This document shows, in pieces, positions 7,219 to 15,315 of a stretch of 30,509 bases of DNA. Position 1 is the first letter of the stretch; each line of letters begins with the position of its first letter. A program made the translations under genes and the position numbers. Source of the stretch: Prevotella sp. CAG:924. GTDB lineage: Bacteria; Bacteroidota; Bacteroidia; Bacteroidales; Bacteroidaceae. The stretch lies in assembly GCA_000431975.1 (NCBI GenBank), contig HF988506.1, forward strand, positions 1 through 30,509. The letters are read 5' to 3'. Below the pieces are notes generated by a model. That model ran no database searches. It saw only the letters and a program-made list of their open reading frames with translations, and had not been told where the DNA came from.

Positions 7219-7905
7219 ATGATTTTTATGGTAATTAAGTCTATTAAAAGGTTTATGCTTTTATGCGGATCTATGTTTGCAGTATCTTTAGCCAGCCAGG
7301 CACAGTCGTTAGATAAGATGCAGTGGTTCAATGAACCGGAACAGTGGGAGGTGAAAGACAATGCCCTGGTCATGGATGTCACGCCTCACACGGACTATTG
7401 GCGTATCTCGCATTATGGCTTTACCGTGGATGACGCACCGTTCTTCTACACGGTACGTGGCGGTGAGTTCGAGGTGAAGGTGAAGGTGTCTGGCGATTAC
7501 AAGGCACGTTTCGACCAGGCAGGTCTGATGATTCGCTTGGATCACGAGAACTACATAAAGGCCGGCATTGAGTTTGTCGATGGTAAGTATAATTTGAGTA
7601 CCGTAGTGACCCACCACACGAGCGACTGGAGCATCATCTCTTTGGACAAGCCGGTTAAGTTCATCTGGATCAAGGCTGTGAGACGTCTCGACGCAGTAGA
7701 GATCTTCTATTCGTTCGATGACAAGAACTATACGCTGATGCGTAATGCATGGCTGCAGGACAACCATCCTGTCATGGTCGGTATGATGGGTGCTTGTCCT
7801 GACGGCAACGGCTTCAAGGCTTCGTTTGAGAATTTCTCCATCAAGCATCTGCCCGATATGCGCCGCCTGCAGTGGCTCGAGAAGAACAGCGCTGAGAATA
7901 AGTGA
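7219..7905 (+). CDS. DUF1349 (concanavalin A-like fold) secreted protein
   Basis: A 228-residue protein with an N-terminal signal peptide ending SLASQAQ. The body shows the DUF1349 pattern: MQWFNEPEQWEVKDNALVM, then TDYWRISHYGF, FEVKVKV, RFDQAGLMIR, YIKAGIEF, then VEIFYSFD and VGMMGACPDG. This family has a jelly-roll fold like concanavalin A lectins and glucanases and is thought to bind or act on carbohydrate, but no catalytic function is established. Start: ATG 7219 or ATG 7228 (three residues shorter). Both fit the short leader set by the promoter. It is a single-gene unit, divergent from the LuxR-type regulator. Confidence 0.85.
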   Translation: MIFMVIKSIKRFMLLCGSMFAVSLASQAQSLDKMQWFNEPEQWEVKDNALVMDVTPHTDYWRISHYGFTVDDAPFFYTVRGGEFEVKVKVSGDYKARFDQAGLMIRLDHENYIKAGIEFVDGKYNLSTVVTHHTSDWSIISLDKPVKFIWIKAVRRLDAVEIFYSFDDKNYTLMRNAWLQDNHPVMVGMMGACPDGNGFKASFENFSIKHLPDMRRLQWLEKNSAENK

Positions 7906-7980
7906 TGCAGCCCGACATGACGGACCTTTCCGGATTTCCCGGCGGATCCTTATGGTATGGGCCTGAGGTATGACAAATGG

Positions 7981-8055
7981 TTGTCCCGCAAATTCTGTCT
8001 TGATAAGATTGTCGCCGAATGGCGGTGTCGTGTAAAGATGGGGTTTGCGGGACAA
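7981..8055. repeat. 12-bp inverted repeat enclosing a smaller hairpin
   Basis: TTGTCCCGCAAA (7981-7992) is exactly inverted at 8044-8055. The 51-base interior contains a second small stem, CGCC-GAAT-GGCG. It sits between the DUF1349 gene and the alcohol dehydrogenase gene. It has no T tract, so it may be a structured RNA or a binding site rather than a terminator. Confidence 0.6.
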
Positions 8056-8164
8056 TTGTGTCTAGCCGTGGTGAAGGAGCGTAAATAAAGCCGGTAAGGC
8101 TATTTTTCTGTAAGATAGGTACAATTATAGAGATTTGAGGTAGGATACTTTGATGATAAAGCAC

Positions 8165-8172
8165 TATCTTTG
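8165..8172 (+). promoter_or_regulatory. -7 box of the alcohol dehydrogenase gene
   Basis: TATCTTTG matches TAnnTTTG about 30 bases before the start codon. No TTG lies at the usual distance upstream, so an activator or a weak -33 may be involved. Confidence 0.5.
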
Positions 8173-8201
8173 TACTGGATAAAAATAAAAAAATCGACCC
8201 T

Positions 8202-9383
8202 ATGAAAACAAATCTTATGTATGACATGTATGTCCCGACCCGTGTCATGTTTGGAGTTGGGATGTTGAACAGATTGAGTGAGCAGCCCCTCCCGGGCAAG
8301 CGTGCGTTGATCGTTATATCCAATGGCAAGTCGACGCGTGCCAACGGCTATCTCGCGCGTACGGAGGAGCAGTTGCACAAGGCTGGCGTGGAGACTGTCG
8401 TATTTGCCGGTGCGACGCCCAATCCTACCGTGTCCGATGTAAATGCCGGTGCCAAGGCGGCACGTGAGAACGGATGCGATTTCCTCGTCGCTCTCGGAGG
8501 TGGCAGTGTGATGGACTGCTCGAAGGGCATCGCCGTGATGGCGACGAATGAAGGGGAGTTGTGGGACTATGTGACCATCGGCTCGGGCAAGGGTCATCCC
8601 ATAGCTGTGCGCCCTCTGCCCATCGTGGCTATTACGACTACGGCCGGGACAGGATCGGAGACGGACAATTCGGGAGTCATTACCAAGGAGGATACTTTCG
8701 AGAAGGCATTTATCGGTGACGTGTCGCTGTTCCCCGTGCTTGCTATCGTCGATCCCGAACTGATGGCCACGGTGCCGCCTGCCTTCACGGCCTATCAGGG
8801 TTTTGATGCCTTGTTCCACAGTACGGAAGGCTATATTGCGGGAGGTGCCAATCTGATGAGTGACATGTATGCCCTTACAGCCATCGAGCATCTGGCCAAG
8901 TATCTGCCTCGTGCGGTGAAGGATGGCAAGGACATGGAAGCCCGTACGCATGTGGCATGGGGCAACACGCTCTCCGGTGCGGTGATGTGCCTGACGCTCA
9001 TTACCAGTGAGCACGCCATGGAGCATGCCCTTTCCGCTTATCATCCGGCTCTGCCTCATGGTGCCGGTCTGATAATGATCAGCAAGGCTTATTATAAGTA
9101 TTTCATTGAGCATCATGCCTGCGACGAGCGTTTCGTCCGTATGGCACAGGTGATGGGCATGCCTGAGGCTACGAAGCCTGAGGACTTCCTGACAGCCCTT
9201 ACCCGTCTGCAGGAGGCGTGTGGCGTGGCCGACCTGAAGATGTCCGACTATGGCATAAAGCCTGATGAGCTGGAGACGCTGATGCGCAATTCACGTGAGG
9301 TGATGGGCATCATGTACACCAGCGACCGCGTAAAGATGAGCGATGAGGACATCGTGAATGTTTATAAGGAGTCATATAAGTAA
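8202..9383 (+). CDS. Iron-containing (group III) alcohol dehydrogenase
   Basis: A 393-residue cytoplasmic NAD(P)H-dependent oxidoreductase that interconverts alcohols or diols and aldehydes or ketones. The Rossmann-like N-terminal half has the family's GGGS loop (99-102) and TTTAGTGSETDNSGVI (145-160). The metal site is visible: Asp202 and His206 in FDALFHSTEG, then His271 and His286 in the EHAMEHALSAYHPALPHG stretch, matching the Asp-His-His-His ligand set of FucO/YqhD-type enzymes with one extra residue between the last two. Length is normal. The sequence suggests a butanol- or lactaldehyde-type dehydrogenase, but substrate cannot be read from it. It is a single-gene unit ending at a strong hairpin. 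Confidence 0.93.
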   Translation: MKTNLMYDMYVPTRVMFGVGMLNRLSEQPLPGKRALIVISNGKSTRANGYLARTEEQLHKAGVETVVFAGATPNPTVSDVNAGAKAARENGCDFLVALGGGSVMDCSKGIAVMATNEGELWDYVTIGSGKGHPIAVRPLPIVAITTTAGTGSETDNSGVITKEDTFEKAFIGDVSLFPVLAIVDPELMATVPPAFTAYQGFDALFHSTEGYIAGGANLMSDMYALTAIEHLAKYLPRAVKDGKDMEARTHVAWGNTLSGAVMCLTLITSEHAMEHALSAYHPALPHGAGLIMISKAYYKYFIEHHACDERFVRMAQVMGMPEATKPEDFLTALTRLQEACGVADLKMSDYGIKPDELETLMRNSREVMGIMYTSDRVKMSDEDIVNVYKESYK

Positions 9384-9390
9384 AAAATCG

Positions 9391-9426
9391 GTAGCCCCTC
9401 CTGCCTTTCTCGCCAGGAGGGGCTAC
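9391..9426 (+). terminator. Strong hairpin terminator after the alcohol dehydrogenase
   Basis: GTAGCCCCTCCTG and its perfect inverse form a 13-bp GC-rich stem with a 10-base loop, seven bases after the stop codon. The plus-strand tail TATTAT is a weak U tract; the minus-strand side has six T, so it may work in both directions. Confidence 0.8.
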
Positions 9427-9693
9427 TATTATCCAAAGGAGATCAGTCCAAGGGCGTTATCGTCTTTTAGGAGTTTGTTCTTTGATTTCCCTTGGTCATT
9501 CGGAACCGATGGATTTCCTGCTATTTTCGGACAATCGGCTTGTGATCTTTGTCGAAGGCGTAGCCGGGCTGCGTCAAGACAGCATGACGGACAGCACATG
9601 TCCGCTAAGGAGAAGAAAGATGTCGGATAGTCTATAAGACAGGTGCCGGCGGTTGAGCGCGATTAGGATTAATAGTTTATATCAAGTAGCTTG
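9427..9693. other. Intergenic stretch, no feature identified
   Basis: About 270 bases after the terminator. It contains only a frame that overlaps the terminator and ends at 9630, with no homology that I recognise and no consensus promoter for the next gene. Confidence 0.5.
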
Positions 9694-10161
9694 ATGAACA
9701 GATGGCTTGTCGTTTCGGTATGGATGCTTGTCGCTGCCGTGGCAGGGGTTTATGCGCGACAAAGAGTCGTTGACCATACATATAATACATATATGGAACA
9801 GAATATCATAAGATTGACGGTTAATGGAGATAAGACTTTCACCGCTACATTAGCGGACAACCGGTCTGCCCGGACCCTGAAGGAGCAGCTTGCCAAAGGG
9901 GATATTACTGTGAGGATGGAAGACTATGGCGGTATGGAGAAAGTCGGTCCGTTGGATACTGCCCTTCCGCGTTGTGACGAACGGATAGAGACAGCCCCGG
10001 GAGATCTCATTCTCTATCAAGGCAGGTACTTTGTTATCTACTATGCGGCCAATGTGTGGAGCTTGACCCGTCTGGGCAAGATAGATAATGTCGATGGCAG
10101 CGGATTGAAGTCGGCCCTGGGAGAGGGGATAGTAACGGTCACATTGTCATTGGCGCATTGA
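9694..10161 (+). CDS. Secreted cyclophilin-like fold protein
   Basis: A 155-residue protein. Residues 1-20 are a hydrophobic export segment (VVSVWMLVAAVAGVYA). The rest shows the cyclophilin-like (Cyclophil_like, PF18050) pattern: IRLTVNGDKTFTATLADNRSA, TLKEQLAKGDITVRMEDYGGMEKVG, then GDLILYQGRYFVIYYAANVWSLTRLGKI. Members have a cyclophilin-type barrel but usually lack proline isomerase residues; their role is unknown. I start at ATG 9694 rather than the TTG directly before it. It stands alone, with a clear terminator 35 bases downstream. Confidence 0.85.
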   Translation: MNRWLVVSVWMLVAAVAGVYARQRVVDHTYNTYMEQNIIRLTVNGDKTFTATLADNRSARTLKEQLAKGDITVRMEDYGGMEKVGPLDTALPRCDERIETAPGDLILYQGRYFVIYYAANVWSLTRLGKIDNVDGSGLKSALGEGIVTVTLSLAH

Positions 10162-10195
10162 CCCCTTGACGAAGCAGAAGGCACACGGAGAAGTT

Positions 10196-10225
10196 GGGGA
10201 GCATGGAATTATGCTCTCCGTTTTT
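10196..10225 (+). terminator. Intrinsic terminator of the cyclophilin-like gene
   Basis: GGGGAGCAT and ATGCTCTCC pair over 9 bp (one G-U) with a 6-base loop, followed by GTTTTTG. Confidence 0.85.
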
Positions 10226-10425
10226 GTATTAGGATGCCGACTTATGAGCTGAGATAAGCTATCGCCCCTTTTTCCTCGTCTTGTCAAGGTGTGTTTTTGC
10301 TAAGTGTCAGTTGCCGGCACTTCTCTCTTTCCTCCACAAGGGTAGGGGTGCACGTCAGATGGTTTTCGTAGCGTTCCGGTTCGGTAAGATGTTGACCAAC
10401 CGGTCCGGAAGAACTTTGCCGTAGA

Positions 10426-10743
10426 TCAGATATTGACAGCAGTGCCGCTTACTGCCACCATCAGCATGGAGTTTCCCTCACCGACGGTCTCATAGTCAAT
10501 GTCAATTCCGACAATGGCATTTGCACCGAGCATGAACGCACGTTCCTGCATTTCCCGCATGGATTCTTCTCTTGCTTCTGCGAGAACTTTCTCATAACTT
10601 TTGGAGCGACCGCCCAGGACATCACGGATGCCTGCGAAAAAGTCTTTTATGAAGTTGGCGCCGATGATGGTCTCGCCGGTTACGACACCTTTATATTCCT
10701 TTATGGTATGACCTTCTATGGTCGGAGTAGTTGATAATATCAT
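10426..10743 (-). CDS. ybjQ: YbjQ/UPF0145 family protein
   Basis: A 105-residue cytoplasmic protein of the YbjQ family (heavy-metal-binding domain, PF01906), nearly full-length: MILSTTPTIEGHTIKEY, GVVTGETIIGANFIKDFFAGI, then GGRSKSYEKVL and GANAIVGIDIDYETVG with MLMVAVSGTAV. Members form pentameric rings; their role is poorly known. The start matters: a GTG at 10761 is in frame six codons earlier, but it lies inside the -7 promoter box, whereas ATG 10743 gives an 11-base leader and the usual family N-terminus. Confidence 0.93.
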   Translation of the reverse strand: MILSTTPTIEGHTIKEYKGVVTGETIIGANFIKDFFAGIRDVLGGRSKSYEKVLAEAREESMREMQERAFMLGANAIVGIDIDYETVGEGNSMLMVAVSGTAVNI

Positions 10744-10760
10744 ATATCTTAAGTTTTTCA

Positions 10761-10791
10761 CAAATTTAGATAAAACGGCTTATATAAGCAA
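10761..10791 (-). promoter_or_regulatory. Bacteroidota-type promoter of ybjQ
   Basis: On the minus strand TTG (10789-10791), 20 bases, TAAATTTG (10761-10768). It decides the ybjQ start codon in favour of 10743. Confidence 0.7.
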
Positions 10792-10977
10792 GGAAATCGC
10801 GATTATTTTGTTTCATCCCAATTGATCATTAGAGGTACAGAGGATGTCGCATGTCTGACGGCAGACTTTGGACGAGTCCTTGCAATGGCATAAAGCTAAG
10901 GTTTGCGATATATGCTATTCCCGAAACAGGTACTATCCTGCACATAATAGTCGATTGATAGGATTCAGAAATGGTAT

Positions 10978-11022
10978 AAAAAAGCTGTGTGTCAATGCGC
11001 TTATAGCCATTGAAGCACAGCT
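10978..11022 (-). terminator. Intrinsic terminator of the recombinase gene
   Basis: On the minus strand AGCTGTG pairs with CACAGCT, with a second inner stem CAATG/CATTG, followed by five or six T. It lies about 130 bases after the recombinase stop. A 77-codon minus-strand frame crossing this hairpin is therefore unlikely to be a gene. Confidence 0.7.
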
Positions 11023-11154
11023 CTTGACCTTCTGAATTTATGAGACTCATCTCATTTGGCATTACTGGCGGCGAGGAGGCACTGATCGGTGTCCTGTCAT
11101 TGGGAATGATTTCTCTTTTGGCATGTCTCTATCCGGTTGGCATTCAAGATCTCG

Positions 11155-12276
11155 TCATCGCAGTTCTTTTAGTATCTGTGCGTTGGCTTCATCTATCACG
11201 GTGCTGTTCAAGGATGCCAGATAGATCTGGGTGGTCGTCTCGGAGTGGTGCCCCATGCCTTCGCTGATGATGGAGATGGGGATATTCTTCCTCTTGGCCA
11301 CACTTGCCCATGTATGGCGTGCAACGTACAATGTCAAAGGAACGGATATGCCTATCTCTCGGGCCAGCGTCTTCAGGTTCTTATTTGTCTTGAACAATGC
11401 ACTTTTATATTGGTTTCGGTTGTCGTGTGTCGTCTTGAGGATCGGCAATAAATAAGGATCGCAGCACAATGGCTCATATTTACCGACGATCTGCTGCATG
11501 CAGTCCTCCCAACGGATGCATAGCTTTTGCCCTGTTTTACGCCGCCGGTAGGAGAGAACCCCGTTTTGCAGATTGCTCTTTTCGAGATAGGCCATGTCGA
11601 TGAATGACATGCCGCGTGTATAGAATGAGAAGAGGAACATGTTGCGGGCAAGGTCTAAAGCCGGCGCGTCGCTCAGGTCGAGTGCTTTCAGTTTCTTGAC
11701 GGCTTCCAAGGGGATGGCCCGTTTGGTGGTCTTGTCTATGCCGGTATAGACATGCCGGAAAGGATAGCGGTTGTTGGTGAGCTCTTTTTCCACGGCCCGG
11801 TTGTATACAGCCCGGAGTATTCTCATATAGAATGAGCTGCTGTTACGGGTGACCCCGCGGTTGTGGAGATATGCCTCATACAGCAGCATCAGGTCGGCGT
11901 CGATCTCGTCCAGGAGTATGTCTGCTCCTTGGCGGAAACGTGTAAAGCTGTTCAAGGTGGTGCGGTAGGTCTCTGAGGTGCGCTGCTTGTTCATCTGTTC
12001 GAGTTGGGCGATGAGACTGTTCATGAATGGGAACAAGGTGGGCCGGTCGGCCGATGGCTTGGACAGGCCGGGCACTTCTGCGGCATTTCCGTCTTGCTCA
12101 TTCTCCCATGGCCGGTCATAGGCAAAGGCACTTATATTGCTGTCCCATCCATAGATGGAACTGTTGCAGCCGGTTTTGGATGAACGGATCATCGGATTGC
12201 GGATAATCAGATAATAGACACGGTCGCTTTTCCCTTCGCCTGTAGCGGAATTGAATTTGATTTTTAAACTTCTCAT
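11155..12276 (-). CDS. Tyrosine-type site-specific recombinase (Bacteroides DNA-invertase type)
   Basis: A 373-residue recombinase that cuts and rejoins DNA through a tyrosine intermediate. Domain order: arm-binding N-terminus (1-60), SAM-like core-binding domain (about 80-175, FTRFRQGADILLDEIDADL), catalytic domain (about 185-373). Catalytic residues: Arg221 in FYTRGMSFIDMA, Lys247 in RRRKTGQ, Arg320 in YVARHTWAS (Tyr in place of the usual His at the HxxR position, common in Bacteroidales members), His343 in GMGHHS, and nucleophile Tyr352 in TTTQIYL. Such genes in Bacteroides often invert nearby promoters of surface structures; others are element integrases. No phage or conjugation genes are adjacent, which favours the invertase role (inference). 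I could not find a convincing pair of recombination sites. Confidence 0.9.
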   Translation of the reverse strand: MRSLKIKFNSATGEGKSDRVYYLIIRNPMIRSSKTGCNSSIYGWDSNISAFAYDRPWENEQDGNAAEVPGLSKPSADRPTLFPFMNSLIAQLEQMNKQRTSETYRTTLNSFTRFRQGADILLDEIDADLMLLYEAYLHNRGVTRNSSSFYMRILRAVYNRAVEKELTNNRYPFRHVYTGIDKTTKRAIPLEAVKKLKALDLSDAPALDLARNMFLFSFYTRGMSFIDMAYLEKSNLQNGVLSYRRRKTGQKLCIRWEDCMQQIVGKYEPLCCDPYLLPILKTTHDNRNQYKSALFKTNKNLKTLAREIGISVPLTLYVARHTWASVAKRKNIPISIISEGMGHHSETTTQIYLASLNSTVIDEANAQILKELR

Positions 12277-12923
12277 AGCACTTTGTATTTTATGGGGTTG
12301 GTAATATTCGTCTTGCTGGCTTTTCGTTGCCGACGAATGGCATAGATGGTTGTGGGATAGGATATAGCCTCCTGTCGGGAGTCTGGTGTCAGCTGATTTT
12401 ACCGACAGTGACTTCCTCTTGATTGGTCAGTGCGGATGAGTGATGCCGAATTAAGGTAGAGGGATGCGGTGAATGAAGAAGGGTAGAATGCCTGCCCTTG
12501 AGTAAGGTTGTCGGATGAATAAGAAGTCCGTCGGGATAAGGTGGCTTGGCAGGCTATGGTGTAAAAATGGGATGTATAGGGTAGAGTCAGGGAGGTTCCT
12601 GCTTGTCGAGGCTGTAGATGGTAGTCTGAATAAGGTTGATGCCATCTCAGGAAATTCCTTAATGTTATGGTAAGGTGCTCTAAGAGATGGCTGTGTGTAG
12701 AAGTAAGTCCGTTTTTGCCGTCCTGAATTCTTATGAGATGGTCTGTACTTCTGTATGCGGGAGGAGTATCGGGCCGGACAGCGACTGCATTCCCCCTATG
12801 CCGTTGGGCGCCTGCCGGTTGTCCATAGTGAAAATTCCGGGAAGCCGGTTGCCTGTATGCGGTGGCCCTGCCGGTAGGATGCCGCCTCCCATGGCTGTTT
12901 ACGCTCCGGCAAGGCTGCCGGTG
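12277..12923. other. Intergenic region between MATE and recombinase genes
   Basis: About 650 bases without a credible gene. A small inverted repeat, ATTCGTC/GACGAAT (12306-12338), lies in the recombinase leader, and a 6-bp stem CCGGCA/TGCCGG (12906-12921) touches the end of the MATE gene. The stretch is rich in GGTAAG- and GGATG-like words. No consensus promoter for the recombinase was found. It is the most obvious place for recombination sites or a control region. Confidence 0.4.
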
Positions 12924-14294
12924 TCAGACACGGCGCAAGATGCGGGGAAACTGATAAGCGAAGATCAGCGTGCAGAGGATGGCAGCGGTGGCATCCGATA
13001 TTCCTTCGGCGGCAAACACACCGGTGACACCCATGAACTTCGGCAGCAGCAAGGCCAATGGTATGAGCAGTATGACCTTACGGAGCAAGGCTATGAATAC
13101 GGAGACCTTGGCTTGTCCGAGAGCTACGAACATATTCTGGCAGGTACGCTGTAAGCCGAATATGGTCATGCCGCACAGGAATATGGGCATGGCCCGGTGT
13201 ACGGTTCCGATGAGTGCCTCGTCGCTGGTGAAGGCGGCGGCCACCAAAGAAGGGAACAGGACCATGAACAGTACCATCACGAAATTGAAGGTGAACATGA
13301 TCGCCAGTACGATCTTGAAACATTCCTTTACGCGGTTTTTGTCCCTGTGCCCGTAATTATAGCTGACAATAGGAACAAAGCCCTGTGCAAAGCCTGCAAG
13401 CGGAACGCTCACGACCAGCATGGCGCTCTGCATGATCGCCAGGGCACTGACGTTGATGTCTCCAAACTTTTCAAGACTGCTGTTCAGTACAAAGCCCACG
13501 AGGCTCTCCGTGCTCGACATTATGAACGGAGAGACACCTAGGGCAAGGATGTGGGTGAGCACGTTTCTGTCAAGGCGCATGTATCGGAGCTCCAGCTTGA
13601 GCGAGGCCCGTTTCGAAGTGAGGAAACCGATGATCCAACATGCGCTGCATGCCTGCGAGATGACTGTTGCCAGTGCCGCACCCTTGACACCCATTCCCAG
13701 GACGAAGATGAAGATCGGATCAAGTACGATGTTGAGAAGGGCACCGATGAGCACCGAGTACATGGCGATGGCCGGACGCCCCTGGGTGTTGATGAAGGTG
13801 TTGAGTCCGATGGAGGTCTCGACAAAGAGGGTGCCCAGGAGGTAGATGGAAAGATAGTCTTTTGCATAGCCGACCGTGTTCTCTGACGCACCCGTGAGCA
13901 GTAGCAGCGGCTCCATGAAGATATAGGTCAGGGAAGTGGTCAGGAGGGTGAAGATGAGCAGGAGCACGAAGCCGTTGCCCAGGGTCTGTCCGGCCCGCTT
14001 TCTGTCGCCCTGTCCCAAGGCGATGGCGGCCAGGGGAGCACCGCCACCGCTGACAATGGCCGAAAAGGCAGAGATGAGAATGATGACGGACCCCGTGACA
14101 CCGATACCTGCCAGCGCATGGGTACCGATGCCGGGAATATGACCGATATATATTCTGTCAACCAGATTGTATAAGAGATTTACAATCTGTGCCGCTACTG
14201 ACGGCAAGGCCATTCGTAGTACAAGTGGCAACATCCGGTCAGTGCCAAGACGTTCTTCGTAGGCTGTATTGCGTGCCTTTGTCTTATCCATCAT
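12924..14294 (-). CDS. MATE-family efflux transporter
   Basis: A 456-residue inner-membrane exporter with about twelve hydrophobic segments in two similar halves (LVLRMALPSVAAQIVNLLYNLVDRIYIG near residues 23-50; FAQGFVPIVSYNYGHRD in the second half). These are hallmarks of the MepA-like branch of the MATE family, which exports cationic drugs or metabolites using Na+ or H+. I chose the ATG at 14294 (MMDKTK...) because family members begin about 20 residues before the first helix. An upstream ATG at 14330 would add 12 residues and cannot be excluded. It lies upstream of the recombinase on the same strand with a 650-base gap, so probably a separate transcript. Confidence 0.92.
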   Translation of the reverse strand: MMDKTKARNTAYEERLGTDRMLPLVLRMALPSVAAQIVNLLYNLVDRIYIGHIPGIGTHALAGIGVTGSVIILISAFSAIVSGGGAPLAAIALGQGDRKRAGQTLGNGFVLLLIFTLLTTSLTYIFMEPLLLLTGASENTVGYAKDYLSIYLLGTLFVETSIGLNTFINTQGRPAIAMYSVLIGALLNIVLDPIFIFVLGMGVKGAALATVISQACSACWIIGFLTSKRASLKLELRYMRLDRNVLTHILALGVSPFIMSSTESLVGFVLNSSLEKFGDINVSALAIMQSAMLVVSVPLAGFAQGFVPIVSYNYGHRDKNRVKECFKIVLAIMFTFNFVMVLFMVLFPSLVAAAFTSDEALIGTVHRAMPIFLCGMTIFGLQRTCQNMFVALGQAKVSVFIALLRKVILLIPLALLLPKFMGVTGVFAAEGISDATAAILCTLIFAYQFPRILRRV

Positions 14295-14386
14295 TACCTT
14301 AAATTCTCTGACTGTTCTATTGAGAATCATACTGCCATGCCAGAACAGATAACTTTAAAACGGGCAGTATTCTTGATTTCAAGAGA

Positions 14387-14394
14387 CAAAATTA
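14387..14394 (-). promoter_or_regulatory. Possible -7 box of the MATE gene
   Basis: Minus-strand TAATTTTG matches TAnnTTTG. The nearest TTG is only 12 bases further, so the -33 element is not satisfied. Confidence 0.35.
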
Positions 14395-14813
14395 CACAAT
14401 ATTCGGCAAATGGCACGTCTGACAGTCGTATTAATTTTATGAGGCAGGGAGAGCCTATAGGGTGGGGTAAGGCCGTAAGAACGTTTATAATCAGCAAGTT
14501 GGGAAGCATCTATATTTGTAGAGGTGTGATGGTGGTTAATATATATGAGCGTTTAGAGAGGGTGGTATGACCGATTGGAGAAGCCGTCAGAAAATAGTGC
14601 CCGGTCTTTGATTGCGGTCTCTTTTTCCTCTCCGCGGTCATTAGAGGTTTGGAAGAGGTCGACAAGAGGATGGGTGGTGTCGGACAAGCCAATAAGATAA
14701 TATTCAAATAAAAGTCTGTGATCTAATCAGGATCAGAACTTAATAATTAATAAAAGTTAATTCAAGTTTAGAATTCAGACGGTCATACGTTATAAGAGCA
14801 AACAAGACAAGAC
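14395..14813. other. Intergenic region before the sigma-factor operon
   Basis: About 420 bases with no credible gene. A lone TATATTTG is present at 14511-14518 on the plus strand without a -33 partner. The last 100 bases before the sigma factor are AT-rich, but no standard promoter is visible, as expected if the operon is driven by its own ECF sigma factor. Confidence 0.4.
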
Positions 14814-15314
14814 ATGAGGCAAACAGAGTTCGAACAAATAGCAAGATCAACAAGGGCGAAGGCGGTAGCCACGGCTCTTGCGTACTCTGTTGGCAAGGAA
14901 GAGGCTGAGGATGTGGCCCAGGAAGTGATGCTGAAGCTGTGGACCCTGCATGGGGAGATCGGCAACAGGGAAGATATGGAGAAGCTGGCAGTGTGCATGG
15001 CACGCAATAAGGCAATCGACATCCACCGCCGTCACTCACTGCAATCCATAGACGATAGAAGTGATTTCTTGGACAATAAGACACCTCCTCCGGACATGGA
15101 CATGGAGATGGAGGAAAGCCGGGCTTGGCTTCTGAAGCGGATTGCCGGGCTGCCTCCGACGGAATATCAGATATTGAGGTTGCGGCAGGTCGAGCGTAAG
15201 ACGAATGAAGAGATAGCCCGTCTGCTCGGAATGGAAAAGACGTCCGTGGCGACATTACTCTCACGGGCACGAAATAAGATACTGAAGGACTTCCAACAAC
15301 GAATGGGGATATAA
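14814..15314 (+). CDS. ECF-type RNA polymerase sigma factor
   Basis: A 166-residue sigma-70-family factor. Region 2 spans about 8-75 (AYSVGKEEAEDVAQEVMLKLW, then VCMARNKAIDIHRR) and region 4 about 105-160 (LPPTEYQILRLRQVERKTNEEIA, then MEKTSVATLLSRARNKIL). Regions 1 and 3 are missing, as in ECF factors. It directs RNA polymerase to a special promoter set, normally held in check by a membrane anti-sigma factor; the next gene, one base after its stop codon, codes for a suitable one-pass protein. Confidence 0.93.
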   Translation: MRQTEFEQIARSTRAKAVATALAYSVGKEEAEDVAQEVMLKLWTLHGEIGNREDMEKLAVCMARNKAIDIHRRHSLQSIDDRSDFLDNKTPPPDMDMEMEESRAWLLKRIAGLPPTEYQILRLRQVERKTNEEIARLLGMEKTSVATLLSRARNKILKDFQQRMGI

Positions 15315-15315
15315 T

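Noticed and set aside
10829..11062. 77-codon minus-strand frame after the recombinase
   Set aside because: It is crossed by a good intrinsic terminator (10978-11022) and has no recognisable domain.
12277..12923. Search for paired recombination sites around the recombinase
   Set aside because: Only short 6-7-bp inverted words were seen, none flanking a promoter, so no site is claimed.
12687..13154. 155-codon plus-strand frame near the MATE gene
   Set aside because: Half of it lies antisense to the MATE gene and it has no signal, domain or promoter.
14511..14518. TATATTTG box before the sigma-factor operon
   Set aside because: No TTG at 18-21 bases upstream and it is about 300 bases from the start codon.
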